Assembly (NCBI RefSeq): GCF_017355855.1
Contig: NZ_JAFEWD010000008.1
Span: 148,901-212,900 of the forward strand
Length of the DNA stretch: 64,000 nucleotides
Reading direction: 5' to 3'
DNA from: Pedobacter sp. SYSU D00535
Lineage (GTDB): Bacteria > Bacteroidota > Bacteroidia > Sphingobacteriales > Sphingobacteriaceae
In this document: in pieces, positions 54,021-62,014 of the stretch
Numbering within the stretch: the first letter of the stretch is position 1
How the letters are laid out: the number at the start of each line of letters is the position of its first letter
Position numbers and translations under genes: made by a program
Notes under the pieces: model-generated
Databases searched by the model: none
Seen by the model: the letters and a program-made list of their open reading frames with translations, nothing else
Told to the model about the DNA's origin: nothing

Positions 54021-55418
54021 ATGAAATACCTGATCGCCCTTTTTATCCTGTTTGCTCAATCTTCCTTTGCGGATATTACCCTGCCAGCCATCATCTCTGA
54101 TAACATGGTGCTGCAACAGAACACGAAAGTAAGATTGTGGGGCTGGGGAATACCCGGGGAAAAGGTATACATCAGGCCCTCCTGGACTGCGACTATCGAC
54201 AGCACGGTAGTGACGGCGGAAGCGAAGTGGAGTTGCCTGGTACAAACACCGGCGGCAGGAGGGCCATATAGCATCCAACTGAAAGGCTACAACCAAATTC
54301 AGCTCTCCAATATTTTGATAGGAGAGGTTTGGCTGTGCAGCGGGCAGAGCAATATGGAAATGTCGCTGAATTGGGGTATGAATTATAAGGAAGAGGAGAT
54401 GGGTGCCGGAAATAGGAACATTCGCTTTTTTCAGGTAATGAAGGCAACCTCTCCACATCCGCAGGAAGATCTGAAAGCTAGCTGGCAAAACTCCTCGCCT
54501 GGAGTTGTCCGGCACTTTAGTGCTGTCGCCTGTTTTTTTGCAAAGAAGCTGGAGGAGGCATTGAAGGTTCCTGTTGGTTTGATCAACGCCAGCTGGGGAG
54601 GCTCGGCCGCGGAAGCCTGGACGCCCGCAAATGTTATTTCAAGTGACTCTTTGTTGCTTTCTGCCGCTAAAAAACTAAGTCCTAACCATTACTCTTCCAT
54701 TCGCCCGGGCGGGCATTACAACGCGATGATTGCGCCCTTTACCAATTATAACATTGCCGGAGTGTTATGGTATCAGGGAGAGACGAATGTCGGGCAGACC
54801 TCCTATGCACATTTGATGAAACAGCTGATCAGCGCCTGGCGGAAAGAATGGAATCGGGACTTTCCGTTTTACTTCGCACAAATAGCCCCTTGGGCGGGAT
54901 ATGGGAATAGCATATCGGCACCTTTGCTTCGCGAGTCGCAGGGCAGGATACAGGAGCTGTCGGGAACAGGGATGGTGCTTACCTCCGATCTCGTGGATGA
55001 TATCAAAGACATCCATCCAAAAATGAAAAAAGAGGTTGGCGAACGATTCGCTAATTACGCTCTCGCAGAAACCTACGGTGTCAAAAATATCGTTTATAAG
55101 TTTCCGGAGTTTAAGGGCATGAGCATCCGGAAGGGGAGAGCGGTCGTATTTTTTGCTAACCTAAGGTCGGGACTAGTAAGCAAGTCGGGCCAGGTGAAGG
55201 AATTTTATATCGCAGCTGCTGACAGGGTTTTCCAACCCGCTAAGGCAAAGATCAAGGGACAAATGGTGGAAGTCTGGAGTGATGCGGTTCCACAACCGGT
55301 GGCGGTAAGGTATGGCTTTACCAGCGAGGCGCAGGCCGACCTGTTCAGCAAAGAGGGTCTGCCGGTTAATCTGTTCCGCACAGACAATTGGGATGTCCCG
55401 ACGCTGAAGGGGAATTGA
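54021..55418 (+). CDS. SASA-type (sialate O-acetylesterase-like) esterase
   Basis: 465 residues from the ATG at 54021; a TTG sits directly before it. The signal peptide (LIALFILFAQSSFA) is followed by LPAIISDNMVLQQNTKVRLWGWG and the catalytic block LCSGQSNMEM with Ser110, and later GVLWYQGETN and DIKDIHPKMKKEVGERFA with the Asp-x-x-His pair. These enzymes often de-acetylate hemicelluloses (CE20-like) rather than sialic acid. It is a second acetyl esterase besides the CE2-like one. Confidence 0.9.
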   Translation: MKYLIALFILFAQSSFADITLPAIISDNMVLQQNTKVRLWGWGIPGEKVYIRPSWTATIDSTVVTAEAKWSCLVQTPAAGGPYSIQLKGYNQIQLSNILIGEVWLCSGQSNMEMSLNWGMNYKEEEMGAGNRNIRFFQVMKATSPHPQEDLKASWQNSSPGVVRHFSAVACFFAKKLEEALKVPVGLINASWGGSAAEAWTPANVISSDSLLLSAAKKLSPNHYSSIRPGGHYNAMIAPFTNYNIAGVLWYQGETNVGQTSYAHLMKQLISAWRKEWNRDFPFYFAQIAPWAGYGNSISAPLLRESQGRIQELSGTGMVLTSDLVDDIKDIHPKMKKEVGERFANYALAETYGVKNIVYKFPEFKGMSIRKGRAVVFFANLRSGLVSKSGQVKEFYIAAADRVFQPAKAKIKGQMVEVWSDAVPQPVAVRYGFTSEAQADLFSKEGLPVNLFRTDNWDVPTLKGN

Positions 55419-55475
55419 GTTTCGATGCTTGAACATCACCATAACATTCAGTAACAGCAAATTATAAACCTTCAG

Positions 55476-58283
55476 ATGAGATTCATTTTTAGCCTACTGC
55501 TTTTCGCATTTTCAACAGGGATGGCCTCGGGCCAAAGCAAGGAAAATAGACCCCGGTATCGTGATAAAATCGACTTGAAAGGGCAGTGGCAGTTCGCCCT
55601 GGATCAGAACGATCAGGGGATTCGGGAGAAATGGTTCCTGAAGGAGTTGCCGGAAACAGTCCAACTCCCCGGCACCACCGATCTGAATAAGAAAGGTATC
55701 CTGAACAAGGATACCACCACTATGCATCTGAACAGGATTTACAAATACGAGGGCCCGGCCTGGTACCGCAAAAAAGTAATCATCCCGAAAGGTTTTGCCA
55801 ATAAGCGGGTAGAGCTATTCCTGGAGAGAACCAAACCTTCGCAAGTCTGGATCGATGATCAATTGGTGGGCGGATCGTTTCTGCTCCAGTCGGCTCAGCG
55901 CTATGAAGTGGGGAAGTATCTTTCGCCCGGCGAACACGTCATCACCATTCGGGTAGATAATAACCTGAAGCTCACGCCCTACGGCAACGTGCACATTTAT
56001 TCAGATGATACACAGACGAACTGGAATGGCATTTTGGGAGAACTTTATCTGGAAGCGGCTCCGAAAACATTCATCAGCAACCTCCAGGTATACCCTGATG
56101 TGCCGTCTAAAAGTTTCACAGCAAAGCTGGAACTGGAAAACGGCGCCGGTCTTAAAAAAGTAAGTGTCGATTTAATCCTGGAGAAGCATGCAGATGGCAA
56201 GATCACGAGGTTGAAAACGCTGAAACAAACCCGGAACGAAGATCAGGCGATCAGCATCACCTATCCTTTAGGGGAGGAAATGGACCTCTGGGACGAGTAC
56301 CGGCAGCCGATCTATCATCTGACCGCCCTGATCGGGAATGGAAAAACGAAGGACGCTCGTACGGTGACTTTTGGTATGAGGGAGTTTAAAACTTCCGGCA
56401 CCCAGTTTACGATTAACGGACGGAAGGTCTTTTTAAGAGGCAAGCACGAGGCCGCCGTATTTCCGCTTACCGGCTACCCGCCAATGGATGAAGAAGGTTG
56501 GTTGCGCGTATTTCGTATTGCCAAATCCTATGGGATCAACCACTATCGCTTCCACTCGTACTGCCCTTCTGAAGCTGCTTTTTCTGCTGCCGATAAGCTG
56601 GGTATCTATTTGCAGCCGGAGCTTCCTTTCTGGGGAAGTTTAGAAACCGATTCTGTTGCCCAAAGGATGCAGCAGGAGGGGATCGTTATGCTGAAAAGCT
56701 ATGCGAACCACCCTTCGTTCGTCATGTTCTCGCACGGGAATGAATTGGGCGGAAAGCTGGATCGGGTACACCAGAATATTACTGCTTTGAAGAGCTATGA
56801 CAGCAGGCCCTTGTATACCGCGGGTACGAATATCTGGTTGGGCTACCATTGGCCGGAGAAGGTCTCCGACTTTTTTATCGGTGGCAGAACGCCCTCCGAT
56901 GGCGACACCACCTCCACACACGTGCGCCTCACCTTCGCTTACGCGGATTCAAGGGAGGGAGGAATCTTAAACACGCAAAGGCCTTCCGCCAGTGTCAACT
57001 TTGATCATTCGGTTACCAGGATGAAAGTGCCCATCATCAGTCACGAAATTGGCCAATACCAGATTTATCCGGATTACAGCGAGATCAGAAAATACACAGG
57101 TGTCTTGGAAGCAAGGAATTTGCAGGTGTTCAGGAACCGGCTGGCCAAAGCAGGAATGCTGGATCAGGCCCGAGATTTTCAAAAAGCTTCAGGTGCCTGG
57201 TCGGCTTTGTGTTATAAGGCGGAAATGGAAGCGGCGCTCCATACCCGGGGATTTGGCGGTTTTCAGCTGCTCGATTTGCAGGATTTTCCGGGGCAGGGTA
57301 CGGCTTTGGTAGGAATACTGGATGCATTCATGGATAGCAAGGAAGTGATCAGTCGCGAAGACTGGCTAAAGTCCTGTAACGATGTAGTCTTGCTGCTCGA
57401 CTTTCCAAAGTACTGTTACACCAATAAGGAGCGCTTTTCCGCAAAGCTTTCGGTGGCGAACTATTCTGATAAAGTAATTTTTAACCCGATTAACTGGGTA
57501 ATAAAAGACAGAAGCGGACAGGTTCTTAAACAGGGGACGATTGCGGAGACCAATATGAGTGCCGGCGACCTTCATTCTATAGGGCAGATTGAGTTTTCCC
57601 TTGCGGGGATATCAACAGCAGCGCAGTTAACCGTTCACGTTTCTATTGCAAATACCAGCTATGCGAACACCTATCCGGTCTGGGTTTATCCGACTGCTGC
57701 CTCCGTCACGGGTCTAAGTGGGATTGAGGTAAGCAGTAGACTGGACAAAGGGACACTGGCAAGCTTAAGTGCAGGTGGGAAAGTACTTTTCTTCCCTCGG
57801 GCGGAGGATATGAAGCAGAAAAGTGTGAAAGGCCTGTTCCCACCCGAGTTTTGGAACTGGGGAATGTTCAAGGGAATCAGTGAGTGGGCGAAAAAGCCCG
57901 TTTCTCCCGGAACGCTGGGCATACTAACCAATCCAACCCATCCGATATTCAATGCCTTTCCAACGGATGCTCATACTAATTGGCAGTGGTTTTCTATCAT
58001 AAAAGCAAGCCACTCCTTCATCCTGGATGAAACCGATAAACACTACCGGCCGATTGTCCAGATGATCGATAACCTGGAACGAAACCATAAGATGGGGCTT
58101 ATCTTTGAATTTAAAGTAGGAAAAGGGAAACTCCTTGTTTGTACTGCTCCTTTAAGGGAGTTAAAAGATAAGCCGGAGGCTTTGCAATTGTACCAGTCGA
58201 TTCTGAACTATATGAACTCCCCGGCCTTCGATCCGGGGTACGAAATAAGCGCAGCGCAACTGAGGAACTTGTTTTCGAAATAA
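55476..58283 (+). CDS. GH2-family glycoside hydrolase-like protein
   Basis: 935 residues with a signal peptide. A jelly-roll sugar-binding domain (DLKGQWQFALDQND, GPAWYRKKVIIPKG, VELFLERTKPSQVWIDDQLVGG) and an Ig-like domain precede a TIM barrel. The barrel has the likely acid/base Glu423 in MFSHGNELGG and the likely nucleophile Glu524 in ISHEIGQYQIYPDY. Long beta-rich C-terminal domains follow. Sugar specificity cannot be read; beta-mannosidase, beta-galactosidase and beta-glucuronidase all occur in GH2. Its operon partner is the SASA-type esterase, 57 bp upstream. Confidence 0.87.
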   Translation: MRFIFSLLLFAFSTGMASGQSKENRPRYRDKIDLKGQWQFALDQNDQGIREKWFLKELPETVQLPGTTDLNKKGILNKDTTTMHLNRIYKYEGPAWYRKKVIIPKGFANKRVELFLERTKPSQVWIDDQLVGGSFLLQSAQRYEVGKYLSPGEHVITIRVDNNLKLTPYGNVHIYSDDTQTNWNGILGELYLEAAPKTFISNLQVYPDVPSKSFTAKLELENGAGLKKVSVDLILEKHADGKITRLKTLKQTRNEDQAISITYPLGEEMDLWDEYRQPIYHLTALIGNGKTKDARTVTFGMREFKTSGTQFTINGRKVFLRGKHEAAVFPLTGYPPMDEEGWLRVFRIAKSYGINHYRFHSYCPSEAAFSAADKLGIYLQPELPFWGSLETDSVAQRMQQEGIVMLKSYANHPSFVMFSHGNELGGKLDRVHQNITALKSYDSRPLYTAGTNIWLGYHWPEKVSDFFIGGRTPSDGDTTSTHVRLTFAYADSREGGILNTQRPSASVNFDHSVTRMKVPIISHEIGQYQIYPDYSEIRKYTGVLEARNLQVFRNRLAKAGMLDQARDFQKASGAWSALCYKAEMEAALHTRGFGGFQLLDLQDFPGQGTALVGILDAFMDSKEVISREDWLKSCNDVVLLLDFPKYCYTNKERFSAKLSVANYSDKVIFNPINWVIKDRSGQVLKQGTIAETNMSAGDLHSIGQIEFSLAGISTAAQLTVHVSIANTSYANTYPVWVYPTAASVTGLSGIEVSSRLDKGTLASLSAGGKVLFFPRAEDMKQKSVKGLFPPEFWNWGMFKGISEWAKKPVSPGTLGILTNPTHPIFNAFPTDAHTNWQWFSIIKASHSFILDETDKHYRPIVQMIDNLERNHKMGLIFEFKVGKGKLLVCTAPLRELKDKPEALQLYQSILNYMNSPAFDPGYEISAAQLRNLFSK

Positions 58284-58331
58284 AATCCGAGGTGGTTGGC
58301 TGAGCTGCCGTCCAGGTTTATTTGGAGATTC

Positions 58332-58892
58332 TTAGTCCCAGTCCTCGTTATTTTCTTCGGACTCGCTGTGCGGGGTTCTATCTCCCACCCAGGCACGGCT
58401 GCCCGAGATGAATTTAAGCTGAAACAGGTGCTCGAACTGAGCGGAGTTGCGGAACTTATTCGGTTCGTCGGTCGCCCATAAACCCTCCGTTGTATTCCGG
58501 TGATGTTCGAGTAATAGCAAGTGCTGCAGAAAAGCGTCGAACGCATCATCGTCCATTCTGTTCACAATCTTCATGAAGGCCTTCTTTACCTGGCCAGTTA
58601 TTGCGGGTGCTGAAGCGGCAACCCCCTCAGTGCTGACGTTCAACTGTAGATGATGTATTTCCTGAGGTGCTGCCGGCACCATTTCATTGATCTTTAAAAC
58701 GAGTTCTCTTACTTCCATGCCCTTAGGGTGACCAGAAGCGTGCCAGTTTAAAAAAATTCTGCTCCTGCTTTGTTCAAGCTCTTCCCAGCTTAAATAGTAG
58801 AAGCTCCATGTTTTTTTCGGGAGCCGCTTGCGTCCTAAAAAGAACAGTATTTGTCGCATACTGCCCCGTTTTATTTCTATGCTTACTATCAT
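58332..58892 (-). CDS. Hypothetical protein, unknown family
   Basis: 186 residues, no signal or membrane segment. Translation could begin at Met12 (58859 region). The N-terminal half mixes basic and aromatic residues (LFFLGRKRLPKKTWSFYYLSWEELEQS); the C terminus is acidic (SESEENNEDWD). A middle segment, KKAFMKIVNRMDDDAFDAFLQHLLLLEHH, looks like two amphipathic helices. I do not recognise a family. It converges on the GH2 gene with 48 bp between stops and lies outside the mannan operons. Confidence 0.6.
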   Translation of the reverse strand: MIVSIEIKRGSMRQILFFLGRKRLPKKTWSFYYLSWEELEQSRSRIFLNWHASGHPKGMEVRELVLKINEMVPAAPQEIHHLQLNVSTEGVAASAPAITGQVKKAFMKIVNRMDDDAFDAFLQHLLLLEHHRNTTEGLWATDEPNKFRNSAQFEHLFQLKFISGSRAWVGDRTPHSESEENNEDWD

Positions 58893-58991
58893 CTTTGTAA
58901 AGTTATTCTAACGGAGTGGAGCAGCTACCACATGAAAAAACGGGCGATCCGAAAAGCCAGATGAGTAGGATAAAACCTAAAAATTACTGTT

Positions 58992-59441
58992 ATGTCAGAC
59001 AACAAAGTTTCATTGCACCGGGTGATTGCGGCTTCGCCTGAGAAGGTATACCGCGCCTTTACCGAGGCGAACGCCATCGCTTCCTGGCTGCCACCCTACG
59101 GTTTCCTGTGTACGGTACACGAGATGAACGTTCAGGAGGGCGGCAAGTACCGCATGTCTTTCCAAAACTTTACTACGGGCAACAGCCATTCTTTTGGCGG
59201 AGAATATGTAGAAATTAAACCGAACGAGTTTTTGAAGTACACCGATCAGTTCGAAGATCCGAATATGCCCGACCTGATGACGACTTCTGTATGGTTTGAA
59301 AAAACCTCTGTAGGCACCGAGCTCAAAATTTTGCAGGAAGGGATACCGGCAGCTATTCCTGCGGAGATGTGTTACCTCGGCTGGCAGGACTCGCTGGAAA
59401 AGCTGATTAAACTGGTGGGTCCGGAAATACCGGACGCCTGA
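58992..59441 (+). CDS. SRPBCC/AHSA1-family protein
   Basis: 149 residues. The START-like fold is indicated by VIAASPEKVYRAFTEANAIASWLPPYGF, EMNVQEGGKYRMSFQNF, GGEYVEIKPNEFLKYTDQF and the C-terminal helix CYLGWQDSLEKLIKLV. The family binds small hydrophobic ligands or acts with Hsp90-like partners; exact function is unknown. It appears monocistronic. Confidence 0.88.
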   Translation: MSDNKVSLHRVIAASPEKVYRAFTEANAIASWLPPYGFLCTVHEMNVQEGGKYRMSFQNFTTGNSHSFGGEYVEIKPNEFLKYTDQFEDPNMPDLMTTSVWFEKTSVGTELKILQEGIPAAIPAEMCYLGWQDSLEKLIKLVGPEIPDA

Positions 59442-59487
59442 TCCGGGAGCGTTCGCCACTTCGGTGCGATTACTGAAAGTACAGAAG

Positions 59488-59513
59488 CGGGCCGGATGGG
59501 GTTCCGGCTCGCT
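59488..59513 (+). terminator. Hairpin after the SRPBCC gene
   Basis: GCGGGCCGGA and TCCGGCTCGC form a 10-bp stem (one G:U) with a 6-nt loop. It is followed by TCTAAAAAAATT, so a U-tract is missing on this strand; termination is possible but not typical. Confidence 0.45.
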
Positions 59514-59618
59514 CTAAAAAAATTGAAAGGCCCGTTCAATTTCCCTATCTGGTACTTTAAACCTAACCTGAATTTCTATAATTCCCCCGGGCTGGTTTGA
59601 GCTGGTAATTTTAATTGA

Positions 59619-59723
59619 TATCCTAAAAGACACCTAAACGAATACCAGGGTAGCTTGATCGTTGTTTCGCACGATGAGTATTTTTTGGAACAGATTCATG
59701 CAGAGCGGAGCATTCAATTATAA
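59619..59723 (+). pseudogene. Remnant of an ABC-F ATPase gene, C-terminal end
   Basis: One frame, bounded upstream by a TGA at 59616 and ending with TAA, reads NEYQGSLIVVSHDEYFLEQI followed by HAERSIQL and stop. This is the last part of the second ATPase of ABC-F proteins (H-loop SHD, then the conserved Glu-Arg-x-Ile-x-Leu end). No Walker A, signature or other domain remains; just upstream a different frame reads LIDI, perhaps the decayed NHLDI segment. The gene has been almost entirely deleted. Confidence 0.65.
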
Positions 59724-59764
59724 TTTTGGCTCCCTGCCTATCCATCCTCTTCGGTCGTCCGACT

Positions 59765-59879
59765 ATTTTTCGTAAAAAGCAGTATATCCGCGTGGCGCCG
59801 TTGAAAATAGCACGGTTATTGGCGGGATATAGCGTCGAAGTCGACCAAATTTTTTTATATCCCAAAAACATCGGTAGAA
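59765..59879 (+). pseudogene. Possible relic of a LytTR-type DNA-binding domain
   Basis: A frame-shifted reading gives FFV, then KKQYIRVAPLKIARLLAG, YSVEVDQIFLYPKN. This is reminiscent of LytTR domains (FVKxxxxYIRVxLxDI..EA), but the match is weak and no start or upstream receiver domain exists. Confidence 0.25.
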
Positions 59880-60977
59880 ATGGAAGCATTAAGAGCAACA
59901 GCAGAAGGCGCAATAGCCATTCAGGCAAAACAAGTAAAAGCGTTTGGTACAGAAGCGGCAGAAGCGTCGCTGCAGCAGCTAAGCATTCAACGAAGAAATC
60001 CATCGGCTCATGATGTGGAGATCGAGATCTTGTATTGTGGTGTTTGCCATTCGGACCTTCATACAGCCAGGAATGAGTGGCACAGCACCGTTTATCCCTG
60101 CGTACCCGGTCATGAGATTGTAGGTAAGGTGCGCAGCGTAGGCGATCAGGTAAGCAAATTCAAGGTAGGAGATACTGCTGCGGTAGGTTGTATGGTCGAC
60201 AGCTGTCGCGAGTGCGAGTACTGCCGGGAGGGACTGGAGCAATATTGTGAACAGGGGAACATCGGCACCTATAATTCTCCCGATCAGCATCTGGGCACTC
60301 AAACCTTCGGCGGCTACTCCGAAAGCATTGTAGTGAACGAAAACTACGTGTTACGCGTGCCCGAGCACCTGGATCTGGCCGCTACAGCGCCGCTGTTGTG
60401 CGCGGGCATCACTACTTATTCACCTTTGAGGCATTGGAATGTAGGTCCCGGCAAAAAAGTAGGGATTGTGGGTATTGGGGGACTGGGACATATGGCAGTG
60501 AAGATCGCCAAAGCGATGGGGGCAGAGGTGATCGTATTTACTACTTCGGCCTCGAAGGTGGAAGATGCCAAACGCCTCGGCGCAGATGACGTGGTGCTGT
60601 CGAAAGACGAGACCCAGATGCAACGGTACCACGGGAAACTGCATTTCGTGCTCGATGCCGTCTCTGCCAATCACGACATCAACGCTTACCTGGCGCTCCT
60701 GAAGGTAGACGGTTCCCTGGCACTGGTCGGTGCGCCCGAGCATCCGCTGCCGGTCGCGGCCTTCAGCCTTATTCCCTACAGAAGAAGTTTTGCAGGCAGT
60801 ATGATCGGTGGAATCGCGGAGACCCAGGAAATGCTCGACTTCTGCGGAAAACATAACCTGGTATCCGACGTCGAAATGATCAATATTGACCAGATCAATG
60901 AAGCATATGAAAGGCTACTGAAAGGCGATGTGAAGTATCGCTTTGTGATCGACATGGCTTCGCTGAAGAACAGATAG
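59880..60977 (+). CDS. Zinc-dependent NAD(P) alcohol dehydrogenase (YahK/cinnamyl-type)
   Basis: 365 residues. Catalytic zinc motif GVCHSDLHTARNEW and PGHEIVGKVRSVG, structural zinc cysteines in DSCRECEYCREGLEQYC, and the Rossmann motif GIGGLGHMAVKIAKAMGAEV are all intact. Members reduce a range of aldehydes with NADPH. The N-terminal 15 residues (ALRATAEGAIAIQAKQ) are longer than usual. No pathway partner is adjacent; a terminator follows. Confidence 0.93.
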   Translation: MEALRATAEGAIAIQAKQVKAFGTEAAEASLQQLSIQRRNPSAHDVEIEILYCGVCHSDLHTARNEWHSTVYPCVPGHEIVGKVRSVGDQVSKFKVGDTAAVGCMVDSCRECEYCREGLEQYCEQGNIGTYNSPDQHLGTQTFGGYSESIVVNENYVLRVPEHLDLAATAPLLCAGITTYSPLRHWNVGPGKKVGIVGIGGLGHMAVKIAKAMGAEVIVFTTSASKVEDAKRLGADDVVLSKDETQMQRYHGKLHFVLDAVSANHDINAYLALLKVDGSLALVGAPEHPLPVAAFSLIPYRRSFAGSMIGGIAETQEMLDFCGKHNLVSDVEMINIDQINEAYERLLKGDVKYRFVIDMASLKNR

Positions 60978-61317
60978 ATCGCTGTTAGTGGAAGTACGGG
61001 GGCAAGGTCGACTTGCCCTTTTTCTATTGTTAACTGGAAAATGGTAATTGCCCCAGATCCTGAAACATCTGCAGTTGATATTCTTTTTTTAGGAAGGTTT
61101 TTGTCTTTTTTTGCCTGCATTTTCTCGAAATAATCATCTTTTGCCATTAACAATTTCTAAAAGCTTGTTCAAGAAGCGATGCGAAATTCAAAATTGCTCT
61201 TTTACCGGTCTTGCGAATTTGAAATATCTTGTTTAGCGCGCCTTAACAAACTGCTAAAACTGCTATATCCCATTGACGCAGAGGGATTCCGGTTTTAATT
61301 TTAAAGAAAAAAAGAAA
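60978..61317. other. Intergenic region after the alcohol dehydrogenase
   Basis: 340 bp. Begins with a terminator (61000-61023). On the minus strand, 61147 down to about 61020 reads MAKDDYFEKMQAKKDKNLPKK and about 25 further residues before running into the terminator and the dehydrogenase gene, so it may be a gene start left by a deletion. Nothing else is recognised. Confidence 0.45.
61000..61023 (+). terminator. Intrinsic terminator after the alcohol dehydrogenase
   Basis: GGGCAAG (61000-61006) pairs with CTTGCCC (61012-61018), loop of 5 nt, followed by five T. Confidence 0.88.
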
Positions 61318-61521
61318 ATGCAAAAATCGGATATACGTTTATTCTTTTACACCTCTGACCTCATGAGGATTAGCGGGAAATGCGAAAGGTCCTGCCGAAG
61401 GACCATGAAAAAGATGCGGGATTTCTTTCAGTTAGAAAGCTACCAGGAACTCACCCTGTACCAGGTGAGCGAGTTTCTGAAGATTCCTGCCGAACACATC
61501 TCTCCCTACCTGAAGGCTTAG
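61318..61521 (+). CDS. Small helix-turn-helix-like protein
   Basis: 67 residues from the ATG at 61318. The sequence DLMRISGKCERSCRRTMKKMRDFF has the spacing of a helix-turn-helix followed by a basic recognition helix, and LTLYQVSEFLKIPAEHI resembles a second DNA-binding helix pair. Small proteins of this kind are common in Sphingobacteriaceae; targets are unknown. It is isolated, without partner genes. Confidence 0.65.
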   Translation: MQKSDIRLFFYTSDLMRISGKCERSCRRTMKKMRDFFQLESYQELTLYQVSEFLKIPAEHISPYLKA

Positions 61522-61774
61522 CAGTTTTTTGCTGCCTTGCAGTCAAGAGAGGCTGTAGTCGAAAAGATCTGCCTTTTTTTTGTCCTACTATTTTTAGGGG
61601 CTATTGCGAGCCGTGAGGCGAAGCAGGAGTCCCTTTTTTCTTTCTACACCAGTCATTCACTGCAGGCTAGTAGTGAAATTTTTGTCAGCTTGGCCAGGCT
61701 GGTAAAACGGCTTCAGCCAGACTTGATTGTTCTCCCTTTTTACTCCATTGCAGACAAAGCCCTTCGGACGGAGG

Positions 61775-61804
61775 ACCGACGGCAGACCGACGGTTCACCG
61801 ACGG
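61775..61804. repeat. 11-bp tandem repeat with ACCGACGG core
   Basis: ACCGACGG occurs at 61775, 61786 and 61797, each 11 bp apart, with variable 3-bp joints; a partial unit (CGGACGG) precedes them at 61765. Same period as the repeat at 17038 but a different sequence. Confidence 0.75.
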
Positions 61805-61939
61805 AGAATACTTCTGACTATTTCAGGTAAGAAGCCGGCAAAACCGGCAGTTTAAGTCATTTTTAAGCTCCTTTTGGTTTTTTGAGGTAAAATAAGGCAT
61901 TGTCAACCAGGTTGTTATAAGAATTCGGTTTCGGGGTGT

Positions 61940-61971
61940 ATGCTTGTTCCAAGCATTTCAATACCGGTATT
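61940..61971. promoter_or_regulatory. Adjacent palindromes before the conserved hypothetical gene
   Basis: ATGCTTG-TTC-CAAGCAT (61940-61956) and the perfect 12-bp palindrome AATACCGGTATT (61960-61971) lie 44-75 bp before the ATG at 62015. Possible operator; no regulator is known. Confidence 0.4.
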
Positions 61972-62014
61972 TCATGAATGCGAAACAGAGTGTTCAATTT
62001 AAATTTTTAAAAAC

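Larger units (their letters stand above)
59442..59879. other. Intergenic region with a hairpin and gene relics
   Basis: 438 bp without an intact gene. It holds a strong hairpin (59488-59513), the C-terminal remnant of an ABC-F ATPase gene (59619-59723) and a possible further relic (59765-59879). Confidence 0.6.
61522..62014. other. Intergenic region with tandem repeats and palindromes
   Basis: 493 bp. It contains an 11-bp tandem repeat (61775-61804), a GCCGG-N5-CCGGC hairpin (61834-61848), and two palindromes before the next gene (61940-61971). An open frame across 61537-61830 has no recognisable content. Confidence 0.55.

Noticed and set aside
59623..60003. Open frame of 126 codons on the minus strand
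   Set aside because: It overlaps the start of the alcohol dehydrogenase gene; its Leu-rich part is the reverse of the Gln/Ala/Ser-rich dehydrogenase N terminus.
60776..61153. Complete minus-strand frame of 125 codons
   Set aside because: Its C-terminal two thirds are antisense to the dehydrogenase gene; only the first 45 codons could be a relic, reported separately.
61537..61830. Open frame of 97 codons on the plus strand
   Set aside because: It includes the 11-bp tandem repeat, starts without a plausible promoter, and has no protein-like pattern in its second half.
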